A stretch of 64,000 nucleotides of DNA from Bog-756 sp963830165. GTDB lineage: Bacteria > Actinomycetota > Acidimicrobiia > Acidimicrobiales > RAAP-2. Positions 9,035-17,201 of the stretch are shown here, in pieces. The translations under genes were made by a program, and so were the position numbers. The stretch spans positions 186,001-250,000 of the forward strand of contig CAWHKZ010000007.1 in NCBI GenBank assembly GCA_963830165.1, written 5' to 3'. Position 1 is the stretch's first letter; every line of letters begins with the position of its first letter. Under the pieces are notes generated by a model, which saw only the letters and a program-made list of their open reading frames with translations, did no database searches and was not told the origin of the DNA.

Positions 9035-10338
9035 CCGGCACGGCGCCCGAGACCCTCGAGGTGCCCGGCGGCCGACCGCTGTCGGGCAGCGTCGCCGTGC
9101 CCGGCGACAAGTCCATCTCCCACCGGGCCCTGCTGCTGTCGGCCCTCGCCGAGGGGACCTCCACGGTGACCGGGCTGTCCCGGGGCGACGACGTCGTCCG
9201 GACCCGGGCCGCCGTGGTCGCCCTCGGGGCCGAAGTGGCCGAGGAGGGCGACCGGGTGACGGTCACCGGGGGCCGCTCCCGCCTGTCGGCGCCGGCCACC
9301 GAGATCGACCTCGGCAACTCGGGCACGGGGATGCGGCTGCTGGCCGGCCTGGTGGCCACGGTGCCCGGGACCACCCGGATCACCGGCGACGCCTCGCTGC
9401 GCTCCCGGCCCATGGACCGGGTGGCGGAGCCCCTCGCCCTCATGGGGGCCGGCGTGGCGGGGGAGGGGAGCCGCTGCCTGCCCCCGCTGGTCGTGACCGG
9501 CGGCCCGCTCCGGGGCATCGACTACACCCCGCCCATGGCCAGTGCCCAGGTCAAGAGCGCGGTGCTGCTGGCCGGTCTCGACGCCGAGGGGGAGACGGTC
9601 GTACGCGAGCCCGTCGCCACCCGGGCCCACACCGAGGAGATGCTGGCCGAGGCCGGTGCCGACGTGACCGTCGAACCGTGGGGACAGGGGCGCGTGGTGC
9701 GGCTCCGTCGCAGCCCGCTGCGGCCCCGGTCGTGGGAGGTCCCCGGCGACCCGTCCCAGGCCGCCTTCTGGGTGGTGGCCGCCACCGTCGTGCCCCACAG
9801 TGCGCTGACCGTCGAACAGCTCCACCTCGGGCCCGAACGGATCGGCTTCCTGCACGTGCTCATCCGCATGGGGGCCGACGTCACCCTGCACGACGTCGGG
9901 GGCGATGTCGGCTCGGTCACCGCCGCCCACTCCGCACTGGTCGGGACGATGGTCGAGGCCGCGGAGATCCCCTCCCTCGACGAGGTGCCGATCCTGGCCG
10001 TGGCCGCCATGGTGGCCGAGGGTCCCACCCGCTTCGTCGACGTGGGCGAACTGCGGGTCAAGGAGTCCGACCGACTCGAGGGGACGGCCTCGCTCGTGCG
10101 GGCCTTCGGCGGGTCGGCCCGGGTGGAGGGTGACGACCTGGTGGTCGCCGGCGCCACGGTGCCGTCGCCCGGGCGGGTGGACGCCCGGGGGGACCACCGC
10201 ATCGCCATGGCCGCCGCCGTGGCCGCCGCGGCCTGCCCGCCGGGTGCCCGCTCGGCCATCGCCGGGTGGGAGTCCGTGGCCACCAGCTATCCGGGCTTTG
10301 CCGCCACCCTCGACCACCTGGCCGGGGGCGACCGGTGA
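9031..10338 (+). CDS. aroA: 3-phosphoshikimate 1-carboxyvinyltransferase (EPSP synthase)
   Basis: Sixth step of the shikimate pathway: transfers the enolpyruvyl group of PEP to shikimate-3-phosphate. The 435-residue intact protein contains VPGDKSISHRALLLSALAEG (residues ~18–37, phosphate binding), LGNSGTGMRLLAGL, SLRSRPMDRV and RVKESDR (seen here as LRVKESDRLEG), plus GDHRIAM near the C terminus. These are all EPSPS signatures. The GTG start at 9031 overlaps tyrA, and the stop overlaps the cmk GTG (GTGA, 10335–10338). Confidence 0.95.
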   Translation: MTGTAPETLEVPGGRPLSGSVAVPGDKSISHRALLLSALAEGTSTVTGLSRGDDVVRTRAAVVALGAEVAEEGDRVTVTGGRSRLSAPATEIDLGNSGTGMRLLAGLVATVPGTTRITGDASLRSRPMDRVAEPLALMGAGVAGEGSRCLPPLVVTGGPLRGIDYTPPMASAQVKSAVLLAGLDAEGETVVREPVATRAHTEEMLAEAGADVTVEPWGQGRVVRLRRSPLRPRSWEVPGDPSQAAFWVVAATVVPHSALTVEQLHLGPERIGFLHVLIRMGADVTLHDVGGDVGSVTAAHSALVGTMVEAAEIPSLDEVPILAVAAMVAEGPTRFVDVGELRVKESDRLEGTASLVRAFGGSARVEGDDLVVAGATVPSPGRVDARGDHRIAMAAAVAAAACPPGARSAIAGWESVATSYPGFAATLDHLAGGDR

Positions 10339-10946
10339 GCGGGCCGGTGACCATCGCCATCGACGGCCCGGCCGGGTCGGGCAAGTCGACCCTGTCGCGG
10401 GCGCTGGCCGCCCGGCTGGGCGTGGAGCGGCTCGACACCGGTGCCATGTACCGCTCGGTGGCCTGGGCCGTGCTCCGGGCCGGGATCGACCCGACCGACC
10501 ACGCCGCGGTGGCCGGGGTGGCCCGGGGGCTCGCCCTCGAGGTGGGGGAGCGAGTGGTGGCGGACGGGACCGACGTGACCGAGGCCATCCGGGGGCCCGA
10601 GGTCAGCGCCGCGGTGTCGGCCGTGGCCGCCAATCCGGCCGTCCGGTCCGTGATGGTCGAGCGGCAGCGGGCCTGGGTGGCCGACCACGGCGGGGGCGTC
10701 GTGGAGGGCCGCGACATCGGCTCGGTGGTCCTGCCCGACGCCGACCTCAAGCTGTACCTGACCGCCTCGCCCGGGGTCCGGGCGGCCCGGCGGTCCGAGG
10801 AGGGCGCCGAGGCGGTGGCCCGGCGGGACAGACTGGACAGCACGCGGGCGGCCTCGCCGCTCGAGGTGCCCGACGGCGCCCGGGTCATCGACACCGGCGC
10901 CCTCGGGGTGGACGAGATCGTGGACGAGGTGATGGCGTGGCTGTGA
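10335..10946 (+). CDS. cmk: (d)CMP kinase
   Basis: Phosphorylates CMP and dCMP using ATP. The 203-residue protein has a P-loop GPAGSGKST at residues 11–19, LDTGAMYRSVAWA, the VEGRDIGSVVLPDADLKLYLTA block and RRxxRDxxD-type arginines (ARRDRLDSTRAASPL). It is slightly shorter than the E. coli enzyme. GTG 10335 was chosen because it places the P-loop at the usual distance and overlaps the aroA stop. The stop overlaps GTG 10943 of the following acyltransferase gene, continuing the coupled operon. Confidence 0.94.
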   Translation: MSGPVTIAIDGPAGSGKSTLSRALAARLGVERLDTGAMYRSVAWAVLRAGIDPTDHAAVAGVARGLALEVGERVVADGTDVTEAIRGPEVSAAVSAVAANPAVRSVMVERQRAWVADHGGGVVEGRDIGSVVLPDADLKLYLTASPGVRAARRSEEGAEAVARRDRLDSTRAASPLEVPDGARVIDTGALGVDEIVDEVMAWL

Positions 10947-11069
10947 GCACCGACGGGACGGACGGCACCGACGGCGGGATGCCCGAGGGGCCCGGGGACG
11001 TACCGCTCGACCTCGACGTGCCGCGTCGACACCAGCTTCACCCCGATCTACCGGCTCCTGCGGGTCCTC

Positions 11070-11678
11070 GTGCACTGGATCAACCGGCTGTGCTTCCGGA
11101 CCACGGTGCACCCGAAGGGCGTGGTGCCGGCCGAGGGTCCGGTGATCATCGCCCCCGTGCACCGCTCGTTCATCGACTTCTTCGTGGCCTCGGAGGTCAC
11201 CGACCGCAAGCTCCACTACATGGCCAAGGACAGCCTCTGGACGAACCCGCTGCTGGCCCGGATCCTGCCGCCCCTCGGCGCCTTCCCCGTGCACCGGGAG
11301 TCGGCCGACCGCGAGGCCATGCGCCGGGCCCAGCAGGTGCTGGAGGCCGGCGAGGTGCTGATCCTCTTCCCCGAGGGCGAGCGGCGCAGCGGCCCGGTCA
11401 TCGCCGACCTGCACGAGGGGGTGGCGTTCCTGGCCGCCCGCACGGGGGCGACCGTCGTGCCCGTGGGGATCGGCGGCTCGGCGTCGGTCATGCCCAAGGG
11501 CACCAGGGTCCCCCGGCCCCGCCACATCCACCTCGAGGTGGGCACGCCGCTGCCGCCGCCCGAGCGCAGCGGCAGCGGGCGGGTGCCCCGCAGCCGCATC
11601 CACCTGCTGACCGAGGAGCTCACCGCGGCCCTGCAGGTCCTCTACGACAGCACCGTGGAGGAGACCGGTAGGTACTGA
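11070..11678 (+). CDS. plsC: 1-acyl-sn-glycerol-3-phosphate acyltransferase, N terminus likely frameshifted
   Basis: PlsC-family lysophosphatidate acyltransferase at the inner membrane, making phosphatidate. The HX4D catalytic motif is seen as HRSFIDFF (residues ~31–38), followed by MAKDSLW, GAFPVHRES, and the second block FPEGERRSG. Translation from ATG 11070 gives 202 residues. The expected coupled start is GTG 10943, whose GTGA overlaps the cmk stop and opens VSTDGTDGTDGGMPEGPGDVP. That frame runs into this one (VDTSFTPIYRLLRVLVHWIN) if one base is corrected near 11015–11030. The intact catalytic core supports function even if only the shorter form is made. Confidence 0.82.
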   Translation: MHWINRLCFRTTVHPKGVVPAEGPVIIAPVHRSFIDFFVASEVTDRKLHYMAKDSLWTNPLLARILPPLGAFPVHRESADREAMRRAQQVLEAGEVLILFPEGERRSGPVIADLHEGVAFLAARTGATVVPVGIGGSASVMPKGTRVPRPRHIHLEVGTPLPPPERSGSGRVPRSRIHLLTEELTAALQVLYDSTVEETGRY

Positions 11679-11711
11679 CGGCGTCGCCGCCGACCCGGGG
11701 TACCGTGGGCC

Positions 11712-12545
11712 ATGCAGCTCGACCCCCGCTACGACGGCCCCACCGTCCTGCGCTTCGACCCGCCACCCGCCGACCCGTCGGTCCCGCTGCTCCGGCAGCG
11801 CCGGCGCCTGGTCGACACCCTGGCCGGCCTCGACGCCGGGCAGTGGCTCGCCCCGTCGAGGTGCGCCGCCTGGTCGTGTCGCGACGTCGTCTGCCACCTG
11901 GTCACGGTCAACCAGTTCTGGACCGCCTCGATCGCCGCCGGGCGGGCCGGCTCGCCCACCCGCTTCCTCACCGGCTTCGACCCGGTGGCGACGCCCGCCC
12001 AACTGGTGGAGGCGGCGCCCGCGCTCACGACGGGGGAGCTGCTGGACGCGCTCGCCTCCACCACCGAGGCCCTGGCCGGGTCCCTCGCCGGCATCGACGC
12101 CGCCGGTTGGGCCCGGCCCGCCGAGACGCCCCCCGGCCACGTGGCCATCGCCGGACTCGCCCTCCACGCCCTGTGGGACGCCTGGGTCCACGAGCGCGAC
12201 ATCTGCCTGCCCCTCGGTATCGGCACGGTCGAGGAGCCCGACGAGGTGGCCGGGAGCCTGCGCTACGTCGCCGGCCTCGGGCCGGCCGTGCTGGCCGCCT
12301 CCGGCTCGACCCGCACCGGCTGCTTCGGTGTCGAGGCCCGCGGTCCCGAGACGTCGCTGGTGGTCGACGTCGGCGTCCAGGTCGAGGTGCGCGACGGGCC
12401 CGTGCCCGGGGGGCTCCCGACCGTGCGGGGCGGAGCCGTCGAGCTCGTGGACTCGTTCAGCCTCCGCACCCCTCCGCCGACCCTGCCCGGCGACGACTCC
12501 TGGATGGTGGACGGCATGAGCGTCCTCTTCGACCAGGCGGGCTGA
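11712..12545 (+). CDS. DinB/MDMPI-fold (mycothiol-dependent maleylpyruvate isomerase-like) protein
   Basis: A 277-residue protein with the N-terminal four-helix metal-binding fold of mycothiol-dependent maleylpyruvate isomerases. The first histidine is in CRDVVCHLVTVNQFW; the second region, HALWDAWVHERDI (residues ~157–169), supplies the other presumed metal ligands. A ~100-residue C-terminal sterol-carrier-like domain follows. Actinobacteria carry many paralogues and the substrate is usually unknown, so only fold-level assignment is justified. It is monocistronic, 33 bp after plsC. Confidence 0.7.
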   Translation: MQLDPRYDGPTVLRFDPPPADPSVPLLRQRRRLVDTLAGLDAGQWLAPSRCAAWSCRDVVCHLVTVNQFWTASIAAGRAGSPTRFLTGFDPVATPAQLVEAAPALTTGELLDALASTTEALAGSLAGIDAAGWARPAETPPGHVAIAGLALHALWDAWVHERDICLPLGIGTVEEPDEVAGSLRYVAGLGPAVLAASGSTRTGCFGVEARGPETSLVVDVGVQVEVRDGPVPGGLPTVRGGAVELVDSFSLRTPPPTLPGDDSWMVDGMSVLFDQAG

Positions 12546-12572
12546 CCACGGGGCGCCCCGGCCCCACCCGGG

Positions 12573-13049
12573 TCAGGCCGGTCGGGCCACCACCCCGGCC
12601 GGGTGGCCGACCGCCCGCTGGTAGCGGATCTGGCGCTCCACGACGGCCAGGTAGAAGGCCATGGCGAAGGCCAGGCTGGTGAACAGGCTCATGACGAAGA
12701 AGATCCACGGGACGCGCAGCTCGCGCCGCCGGCCGTCGACGATGGTCCACAGCGGCAGGAGGACCACGTTGACGATCGTGTAGTCCTGGGCGGCCGAGTC
12801 GGCGGCCCAGGACGAGAACAGGGCCCGGGTGTAGGCCCAGTAGCTGGCCCCGCTGCCGGCCTGGTGGGTGTACCGCACGTTGCAGTACCAGCCGATCACG
12901 AGCGAGACGACGCCCGCCGCATAGTAGACGGCCTCGAGCGCCGACGGCCTCCCGACGGTGCCCCCGGTGAAGAGGTGCCGGTTGGCGACCACGGCCCACG
13001 CCGAGCTGAGGATGCCGAGCAGGCCGAACACGGCGAGCTGGATGGTCAT
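12573..13049 (-). CDS. small four-TM membrane protein, possibly DUF2834-like
   Basis: A 158-residue protein with four predicted membrane helices: residues ~3–20, ~38–57, ~85–105 and ~118–140. The loop DYTIVNVVLLPLWTIVDGRRRELRVPW, followed by a helix and an arginine-containing C terminus, resembles DUF2834 proteins of unknown function, but I am not certain. I chose ATG 13049; a longer frame to 13091 begins with a charged non-membrane stretch. A perfect 17-bp tandem duplication at 13041–13074 copies the start region and creates a six-codon upstream ORF ending in an ATGA overlap with this start. Confidence 0.6.
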   Translation of the reverse strand: MTIQLAVFGLLGILSSAWAVVANRHLFTGGTVGRPSALEAVYYAAGVVSLVIGWYCNVRYTHQAGSGASYWAYTRALFSSWAADSAAQDYTIVNVVLLPLWTIVDGRRRELRVPWIFFVMSLFTSLAFAMAFYLAVVERQIRYQRAVGHPAGVVARPA

Positions 13050-13074
13050 GGTCCGCTGATGGTCATGGTCCGCT
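13041..13074 (-). repeat. 17-bp tandem duplication spanning a start codon, with mini-uORF
   Basis: The 17-mer GATGGTCATGGTCCGCT (plus strand) occurs twice back to back. On the minus strand the upstream copy provides ATG 13066 followed by five sense codons and TGA 13048–13046, which overlaps the downstream ATG 13049 as ATGA. The duplication is seen directly; any effect on translation of the membrane protein is inference. Confidence 0.7.
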
Positions 13075-13143
13075 CCGATCTCCCGTCGCACGGGGACGTC
13101 ACGGCATCCTACGGACGGTCCCGGCCCGACGCCGGGAGGCGCC

Positions 13144-13992
13144 TCAGCGGCGGGTGCGGTTGCCCAGGGTCACCCGCGCCCAGGTGGTGAGGATCACCTT
13201 GGCGTAGCTGAACCCGAAGACCAGGTTCCCGCCCTTCTTGGACGTGCCCGAGGCCCGCGGGTGCCACATCGTGGGCTGCTCGGTGATCCGCCAGCCCCGG
13301 CTGGAGGCGGTGATGACCACCTCGGCCGTCTGGTACTGGTCCTGGACCAGGTGGGGGGCGATGTCGTCGAGCACCTCGACCCGGAAGGCCCGGTAGCCGT
13401 TGGACGAGTCCGTCAGGTGCTGCTTGGCGATGGCGTTGATCGTGCCGGCGTACAGCCGCACTCCGGCGCGGCGGAACCGGTCGGTCGTCTGGTCGGTGCC
13501 CAGGCGGCGGGAGGCGATCACGAAGTCGGCGGTGTCGCCGATCAACGGATCGAGCATGGTGGCCATCTCACCGGGGTCGTTCTGACCGTCGGCGTCCAGG
13601 GTCACGACGTAGCGGGCCCCGTGGGCCGAGGCCAGCGCGTAGCCCAGCCGCAGGGCGGCCCCCTGGCCCAGGTTGACCGGCAGCACGCAGGTGAACACCC
13701 CGGCGGCGTCGAGGGCCACCTGGGCCGTGCCGTCCGAGCCGCCGTCCACCACCACCAGGGTCGAGACCTCGAGGCCGTCGACGAGCGTCGGCATGGCCTT
13801 CAGCACGTCGCCGATGTTGTCCTCCTCGTTGTAGGCGGCGATCAGCGCCACCACGGGACCGAAGCGGACGTCGGGGTACCGCAGGGCGAAGTCCGCCCGG
13901 GCCTGGTCGACCACGTAGGCGACCAGCTTGGCCGAGCGCCGGGCCGCACGGCTGTCCGGCAAGGTGAGCCAGCGGTGGCGCTGGGTGGCCAT
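13144..13992 (-). CDS. family 2 glycosyltransferase (DPM1-like)
   Basis: Cytoplasmic-face GT-A enzyme of 282 residues, probably making a polyprenyl-phosphate sugar. Signatures: VVALIAAYNEEDNIGDVLKAMP (nucleotide-binding start, residues ~47–68), VVVDGGSDGT, NLGQGAALRLGYALA, and the metal-binding DADGQNDP. The C-terminal RGWRITEQPTMWHPRASGTSKKG is typical of DPM1/ArnC-like proteins. The C-terminal hydrophobic region is short, so membrane association may be peripheral. The ATG at 13992 overlaps the stop of the upstream HD-domain gene (TGATG). A donor for the GT-C mannosyltransferases at 1.8–4.2 kb is a plausible but unproven role. Confidence 0.82.
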   Translation of the reverse strand: MATQRHRWLTLPDSRAARRSAKLVAYVVDQARADFALRYPDVRFGPVVALIAAYNEEDNIGDVLKAMPTLVDGLEVSTLVVVDGGSDGTAQVALDAAGVFTCVLPVNLGQGAALRLGYALASAHGARYVVTLDADGQNDPGEMATMLDPLIGDTADFVIASRRLGTDQTTDRFRRAGVRLYAGTINAIAKQHLTDSSNGYRAFRVEVLDDIAPHLVQDQYQTAEVVITASSRGWRITEQPTMWHPRASGTSKKGGNLVFGFSYAKVILTTWARVTLGNRTRR

Positions 13993-14540
13993 CAGAGGGA
14001 GTGGGGCGAGGCGAACACGGCCCGGACCTTCGGCTCGAAGTGGGCGAGCGGCTCGGTGGGGTAGTCCGGGTCGAAGCTGGTCTGGTCCCACTCGTCGGCG
14101 AAGCGCTCGGCCAGGTCGTACCAGGGCATCTCCCGGTAGTTGTCGCGCAGGTCCGGGTCCATGTCGAAGTGGTGGAAGTAGTGCCGGCCCTGGAAGTCCT
14201 GGTGGTACAGGATGGCCTCGGTGACCTCGGCGCGGACGTAGGGGCGGAGGATCTCGGCGGCGATCCGGGGGTGGTTGGGCACCGAGACGGCCTTGCCGAT
14301 GTCGTGGCAGAGCGATGCCACCACGACCTCGTCGTCGGCACCGGCCCGCTCGGCCCGCGTCGCCGTCTGCAGCGAGTGGGTCAGCTGGTCGACGGCGAAC
14401 CCGTCCACCACGTCGGTCAGCGACTCGAGCATGGCGAGCACCCGGTCCGCCACCCGACCCTGGTTGGCCATGGTCGCGGCGCCGATCACCCCCCACTGCT
14501 CGGCAGTGGACGTGTCCATGCTGGTGAAGGAAGAACTCAT
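13992..14540 (-). CDS. HD-domain phosphohydrolase
   Basis: A 182-residue metal-dependent HD-superfamily protein. The HD doublet is in SLCHDIGKAVSVPNHPRIAAEIL; a further histidine pair lies in ILYHQDFQGRHYFHHF; an N-terminal HSLQTATRAERAGADDE block supplies the first histidine. It resembles the 'predicted HD phosphohydrolase' group related to the diiron oxygenases PhnZ/TmpB, so an oxygenase activity cannot be excluded. ATG 14540 was preferred over the GTG at 14576, which abuts ispH. It is followed directly by the GT2 gene (TGATG overlap). Confidence 0.68.
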   Translation of the reverse strand: MSSSFTSMDTSTAEQWGVIGAATMANQGRVADRVLAMLESLTDVVDGFAVDQLTHSLQTATRAERAGADDEVVVASLCHDIGKAVSVPNHPRIAAEILRPYVRAEVTEAILYHQDFQGRHYFHHFDMDPDLRDNYREMPWYDLAERFADEWDQTSFDPDYPTEPLAHFEPKVRAVFASPHSL

Positions 14541-14576
14541 GGTTCCATTGTCGCGCCAAACCCGCCGCCGCGACAC

Positions 14577-15641
14577 CTAGTTGAGCGGGGCGATCCGCTC
14601 CAGCACGTCGGCCGCCGCTATGGCCCGGTCGTCGCCCAGCACCCGGTCGGCCGTCCCCTCCGCCCCGGGTGCGCCGTTCAGCAGCCCGAGGGCCGCCTCG
14701 AGGCCCCGCAGGAGGTCGCGCAGCTCCGGCGGGGGAGGGAAGTACTCCCCTTCGAGGGTGACCGCCGAGCTCTCCACGCCGTGGACCGGGGCCAGTCGGG
14801 CCACGACGGCCTGGACCAGGACCTCGGGGGCGGAGGCCCCTGCCGTCACCCCGACGGTGCCCGACAGGTCGTCCGGCAGCTCCGAGGCGTCGTTGACCAG
14901 CACGACCCGCGGGCAGCCGAAGGCCGTCGCCACCTTGGTCAGGGCGACGGTATTGGAGGAGTTCTCCGAGCCGATCACGACGACGGCGTCGCACCGGCCC
15001 GCCAACGCCTTGAGGGCGGCCTGGCGGTTGGTGGTGGCGAAGCACAGGTCGCTCCGGTTGGGCATCCACAGGTCCGGGAACCGGGCCCGGGCCCGGTCCA
15101 CGATGCCCGCCCACTCGTCGTGGCTGAGGGTGGTCTGGGCCAGCAGCGCCACCATCGGATCGGCGGAGGGGTCCAGATCGTCGAGCGCGTCGACGTCCTC
15201 GACCCGCTCGAGCAGACGCACGGCCTCGGGGGCCACGGCCATGGTGCCGACCGCCTCCTCGTGCCCGTGGTGACCCACGTAGAGGACGGTGTAGCCCTTG
15301 CGGGCCCGCACCTTGAGCTCGTGGTGGACCTTCGTCACCAGCGGGCACACGGCGTCGACGACGACCCGGCGGTCGTCGCGGGCCTCGTCCACCACCTCGG
15401 GGGCCGAGCCGTGGGCCGAGAGCATGAGCGGCGCCCCGGGCGGCACCTCGGACACGTCGTCCACGAACACCACGCCCTGGGCCACGAACCAGTCGACGAC
15501 GTGCCGGTTGTGCACGATCTCGTGGTAGCAGTAGACGGGCGGCTCGAACACGCGCACCATCCAGGCCAACGCCTTGATGGCCTTCTCCACCCCGGCACAG
15601 AAGCCGCGGGGCTCGGCCAGGATCACACGGTCGACGGGCAC
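14577..15641 (-). CDS. ispH: 4-hydroxy-3-methylbut-2-enyl diphosphate reductase
   Basis: Last enzyme of the MEP isoprenoid pathway; a [4Fe-4S] reductase yielding IPP and DMAPP. The 354-residue protein has the three cluster cysteines: C15 in EPRGFCAGVEKAI, the one in VDAVCPLVTKVH, and the one in SDLCFATTNRQ. EIVHNRHVVDWF, SAHGSAPEV, GHHGHEEAVGT, LAQTTLS and the SENSSNT substrate loop are also present. The C-terminal ~45 residues are an extension of low conservation. The product supplies polyprenyl carriers for the neighbouring glycosyltransferases. Confidence 0.94.
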   Translation of the reverse strand: MPVDRVILAEPRGFCAGVEKAIKALAWMVRVFEPPVYCYHEIVHNRHVVDWFVAQGVVFVDDVSEVPPGAPLMLSAHGSAPEVVDEARDDRRVVVDAVCPLVTKVHHELKVRARKGYTVLYVGHHGHEEAVGTMAVAPEAVRLLERVEDVDALDDLDPSADPMVALLAQTTLSHDEWAGIVDRARARFPDLWMPNRSDLCFATTNRQAALKALAGRCDAVVVIGSENSSNTVALTKVATAFGCPRVVLVNDASELPDDLSGTVGVTAGASAPEVLVQAVVARLAPVHGVESSAVTLEGEYFPPPPELRDLLRGLEAALGLLNGAPGAEGTADRVLGDDRAIAAADVLERIAPLN

Positions 15642-15725
15642 CTCCCCAGGCTACCGGGGGAGGCTGCCCGCTCCGGTGGCGGGGTGCAGGCGGAACGTCA
15701 GGTGGGAACGGGTAGCCTGGTGGCC

Positions 15726-17201
15726 ATGTCGGCGCCCCGGGTGACGACGGCGCCCAAGGTCGTCGCCGTCACCGCAACGTCTCCGGCCGCGCTGTCCGGA
15801 CTGCAGTCCGGTGATGAGCTCCTCTCGCTCAACGGCCGCTCGCCCCGTGACGTCATCGAGTACAGCCTCCTGGTGGACGAGCCCGAACTGGACCTCGTCG
15901 TGCGCCGTCGCGGGGTGGCGGACCCCTTCGCCGTCGCCGTGCGCAAGGAACCGGGCGAGCCACTCGGCATCGAGGTCTCCTCGGCCGTCTTCGACCGGGT
16001 CCGCACCTGCGACAACCACTGCGAGTTCTGCTTCATCCACCAGCTGCCCAAAGGCATGCGCCGCAGCCTGTCGATGAAGGACGACGACTACCGGCTGTCG
16101 TTCCTCTACGGGAACTTCACCACGCTCACCCGCTTCACCGAGATGGACCTCGAGCGGGTGCTCACCGAGCGCCTCAGCCCGCTGTTCGTCTCCATCCACG
16201 CCACCGACCCCGACGTGCGGGCCGGACTGCTGCGCAACCGACGGGGCGCCACCAGCCTGCGCTGGCTCGGCGCACTGCTCGACGGCGGCATCGAGGTCCA
16301 CGGGCAGATCGTGGTGTGCCCCGGCCGCAACGACGGTGCCGTGCTCGAGGACACCCTGGCCGGAGTGCTCGACCGCTATCCGGGCCTGGCCACCGTGGCC
16401 TGCGTGCCGCTCGGGGTCAGCACCTTCTCCCACGAGGACGCCATGCGCCCCCACACCACCGCCGAGGCGGCGGCGGTGTGCGACCTCGTCGAGCGGTGGC
16501 AGGCCACCTTCCTGGCGGCCATCGGCCGTCGCATGGTCTACGCCGCCGACGAGTACTACCTGATGGCCGAGCGCCCGTTCCCGTCAGCCGCCACCTACGA
16601 GGGCTTCCCCCAGCACGAGAACGGACTGGGCATGGCCCGGGCCTTCGAGGCCGCCTTCGGGGGCGACGAGCACGCCGCCCTCGGCGTCCGCCCCGGCTTC
16701 TTCGCCGCCGTCGACGGTGCGCCGGCCGCCGGCTACCGGGCACCCCGCCGGGCGACGGCCGGCGGCACGGGGGAGACGGGGGACACGGCCGCACCGACCG
16801 GGGGAAGGGACGCCGCGGCACCCGTGGCCATCCTCACCGGTGAGTACGGTGCCAGGGTGCTCGCTCCCCTCATCGACTCCCTCGGCCGGGACGACATCCG
16901 TCTCGTCCCCGTCCGCAACGACTTCTTCGGGGGCAACATCGGGGTGTCCGGTCTGCTGACCGGCACCGACCTGACCACCGTCCTCGCCGACCAGCCCGAG
17001 GGGCACCGCTACCTGCTGCCCGACTCCTGCCTGTCCGAGGGCCGCTTCCTCGACGACCTGACCGTGTCGGACCTGCCCCGGCCCGTCGAGGTGGTCCCGA
17101 CCGACGGCCTCTCGCTGCGCCGTGCCCTCGACGGACCGCCGGCCGAGCCGTGCGGTTCCGCCCCCGCCCGGGTGCCCGTCAGCCTCGGAGCCTCCCGGTG
17201 A
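15726..17201 (+). CDS. DUF512 family radical-SAM protein with N-terminal PDZ domain
   Basis: A 491-residue protein: a PDZ-like domain (residues ~10–75, SPAALSGLQSGDELLSLNGR), then a radical-SAM-type domain with the cluster cysteines CDNHCEFC at ~97–104, followed by FIHQLPKGMRRSLS and DDDYRLSFLYGNFTTLTR. The DUF512 C-terminal domain ends in the VRNDFFGGNIGVSGLLTG block. Widespread in actinobacteria next to der, as here, and of unknown substrate. A low-complexity Gly/Thr linker at ~340–360 separates two parts of the C-terminal half. The stop overlaps the GTG start of der. Confidence 0.85.
   Translation: MSAPRVTTAPKVVAVTATSPAALSGLQSGDELLSLNGRSPRDVIEYSLLVDEPELDLVVRRRGVADPFAVAVRKEPGEPLGIEVSSAVFDRVRTCDNHCEFCFIHQLPKGMRRSLSMKDDDYRLSFLYGNFTTLTRFTEMDLERVLTERLSPLFVSIHATDPDVRAGLLRNRRGATSLRWLGALLDGGIEVHGQIVVCPGRNDGAVLEDTLAGVLDRYPGLATVACVPLGVSTFSHEDAMRPHTTAEAAAVCDLVERWQATFLAAIGRRMVYAADEYYLMAERPFPSAATYEGFPQHENGLGMARAFEAAFGGDEHAALGVRPGFFAAVDGAPAAGYRAPRRATAGGTGETGDTAAPTGGRDAAAPVAILTGEYGARVLAPLIDSLGRDDIRLVPVRNDFFGGNIGVSGLLTGTDLTTVLADQPEGHRYLLPDSCLSEGRFLDDLTVSDLPRPVEVVPTDGLSLRRALDGPPAEPCGSAPARVPVSLGASR

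Noticed and set aside
8731..10317. Minus-strand frame of ~528 codons opposite aroA and tyrA
   Set aside because: Low-complexity His/Gly/Arg composition and exact overlap with conserved genes; no start signal.
14001..15725. Plus-strand frame opposite ispH and the HD protein, continuous with the radical-SAM gene
   Set aside because: The conserved radical-SAM protein begins at ATG 15726; the upstream extension is antisense shadow.
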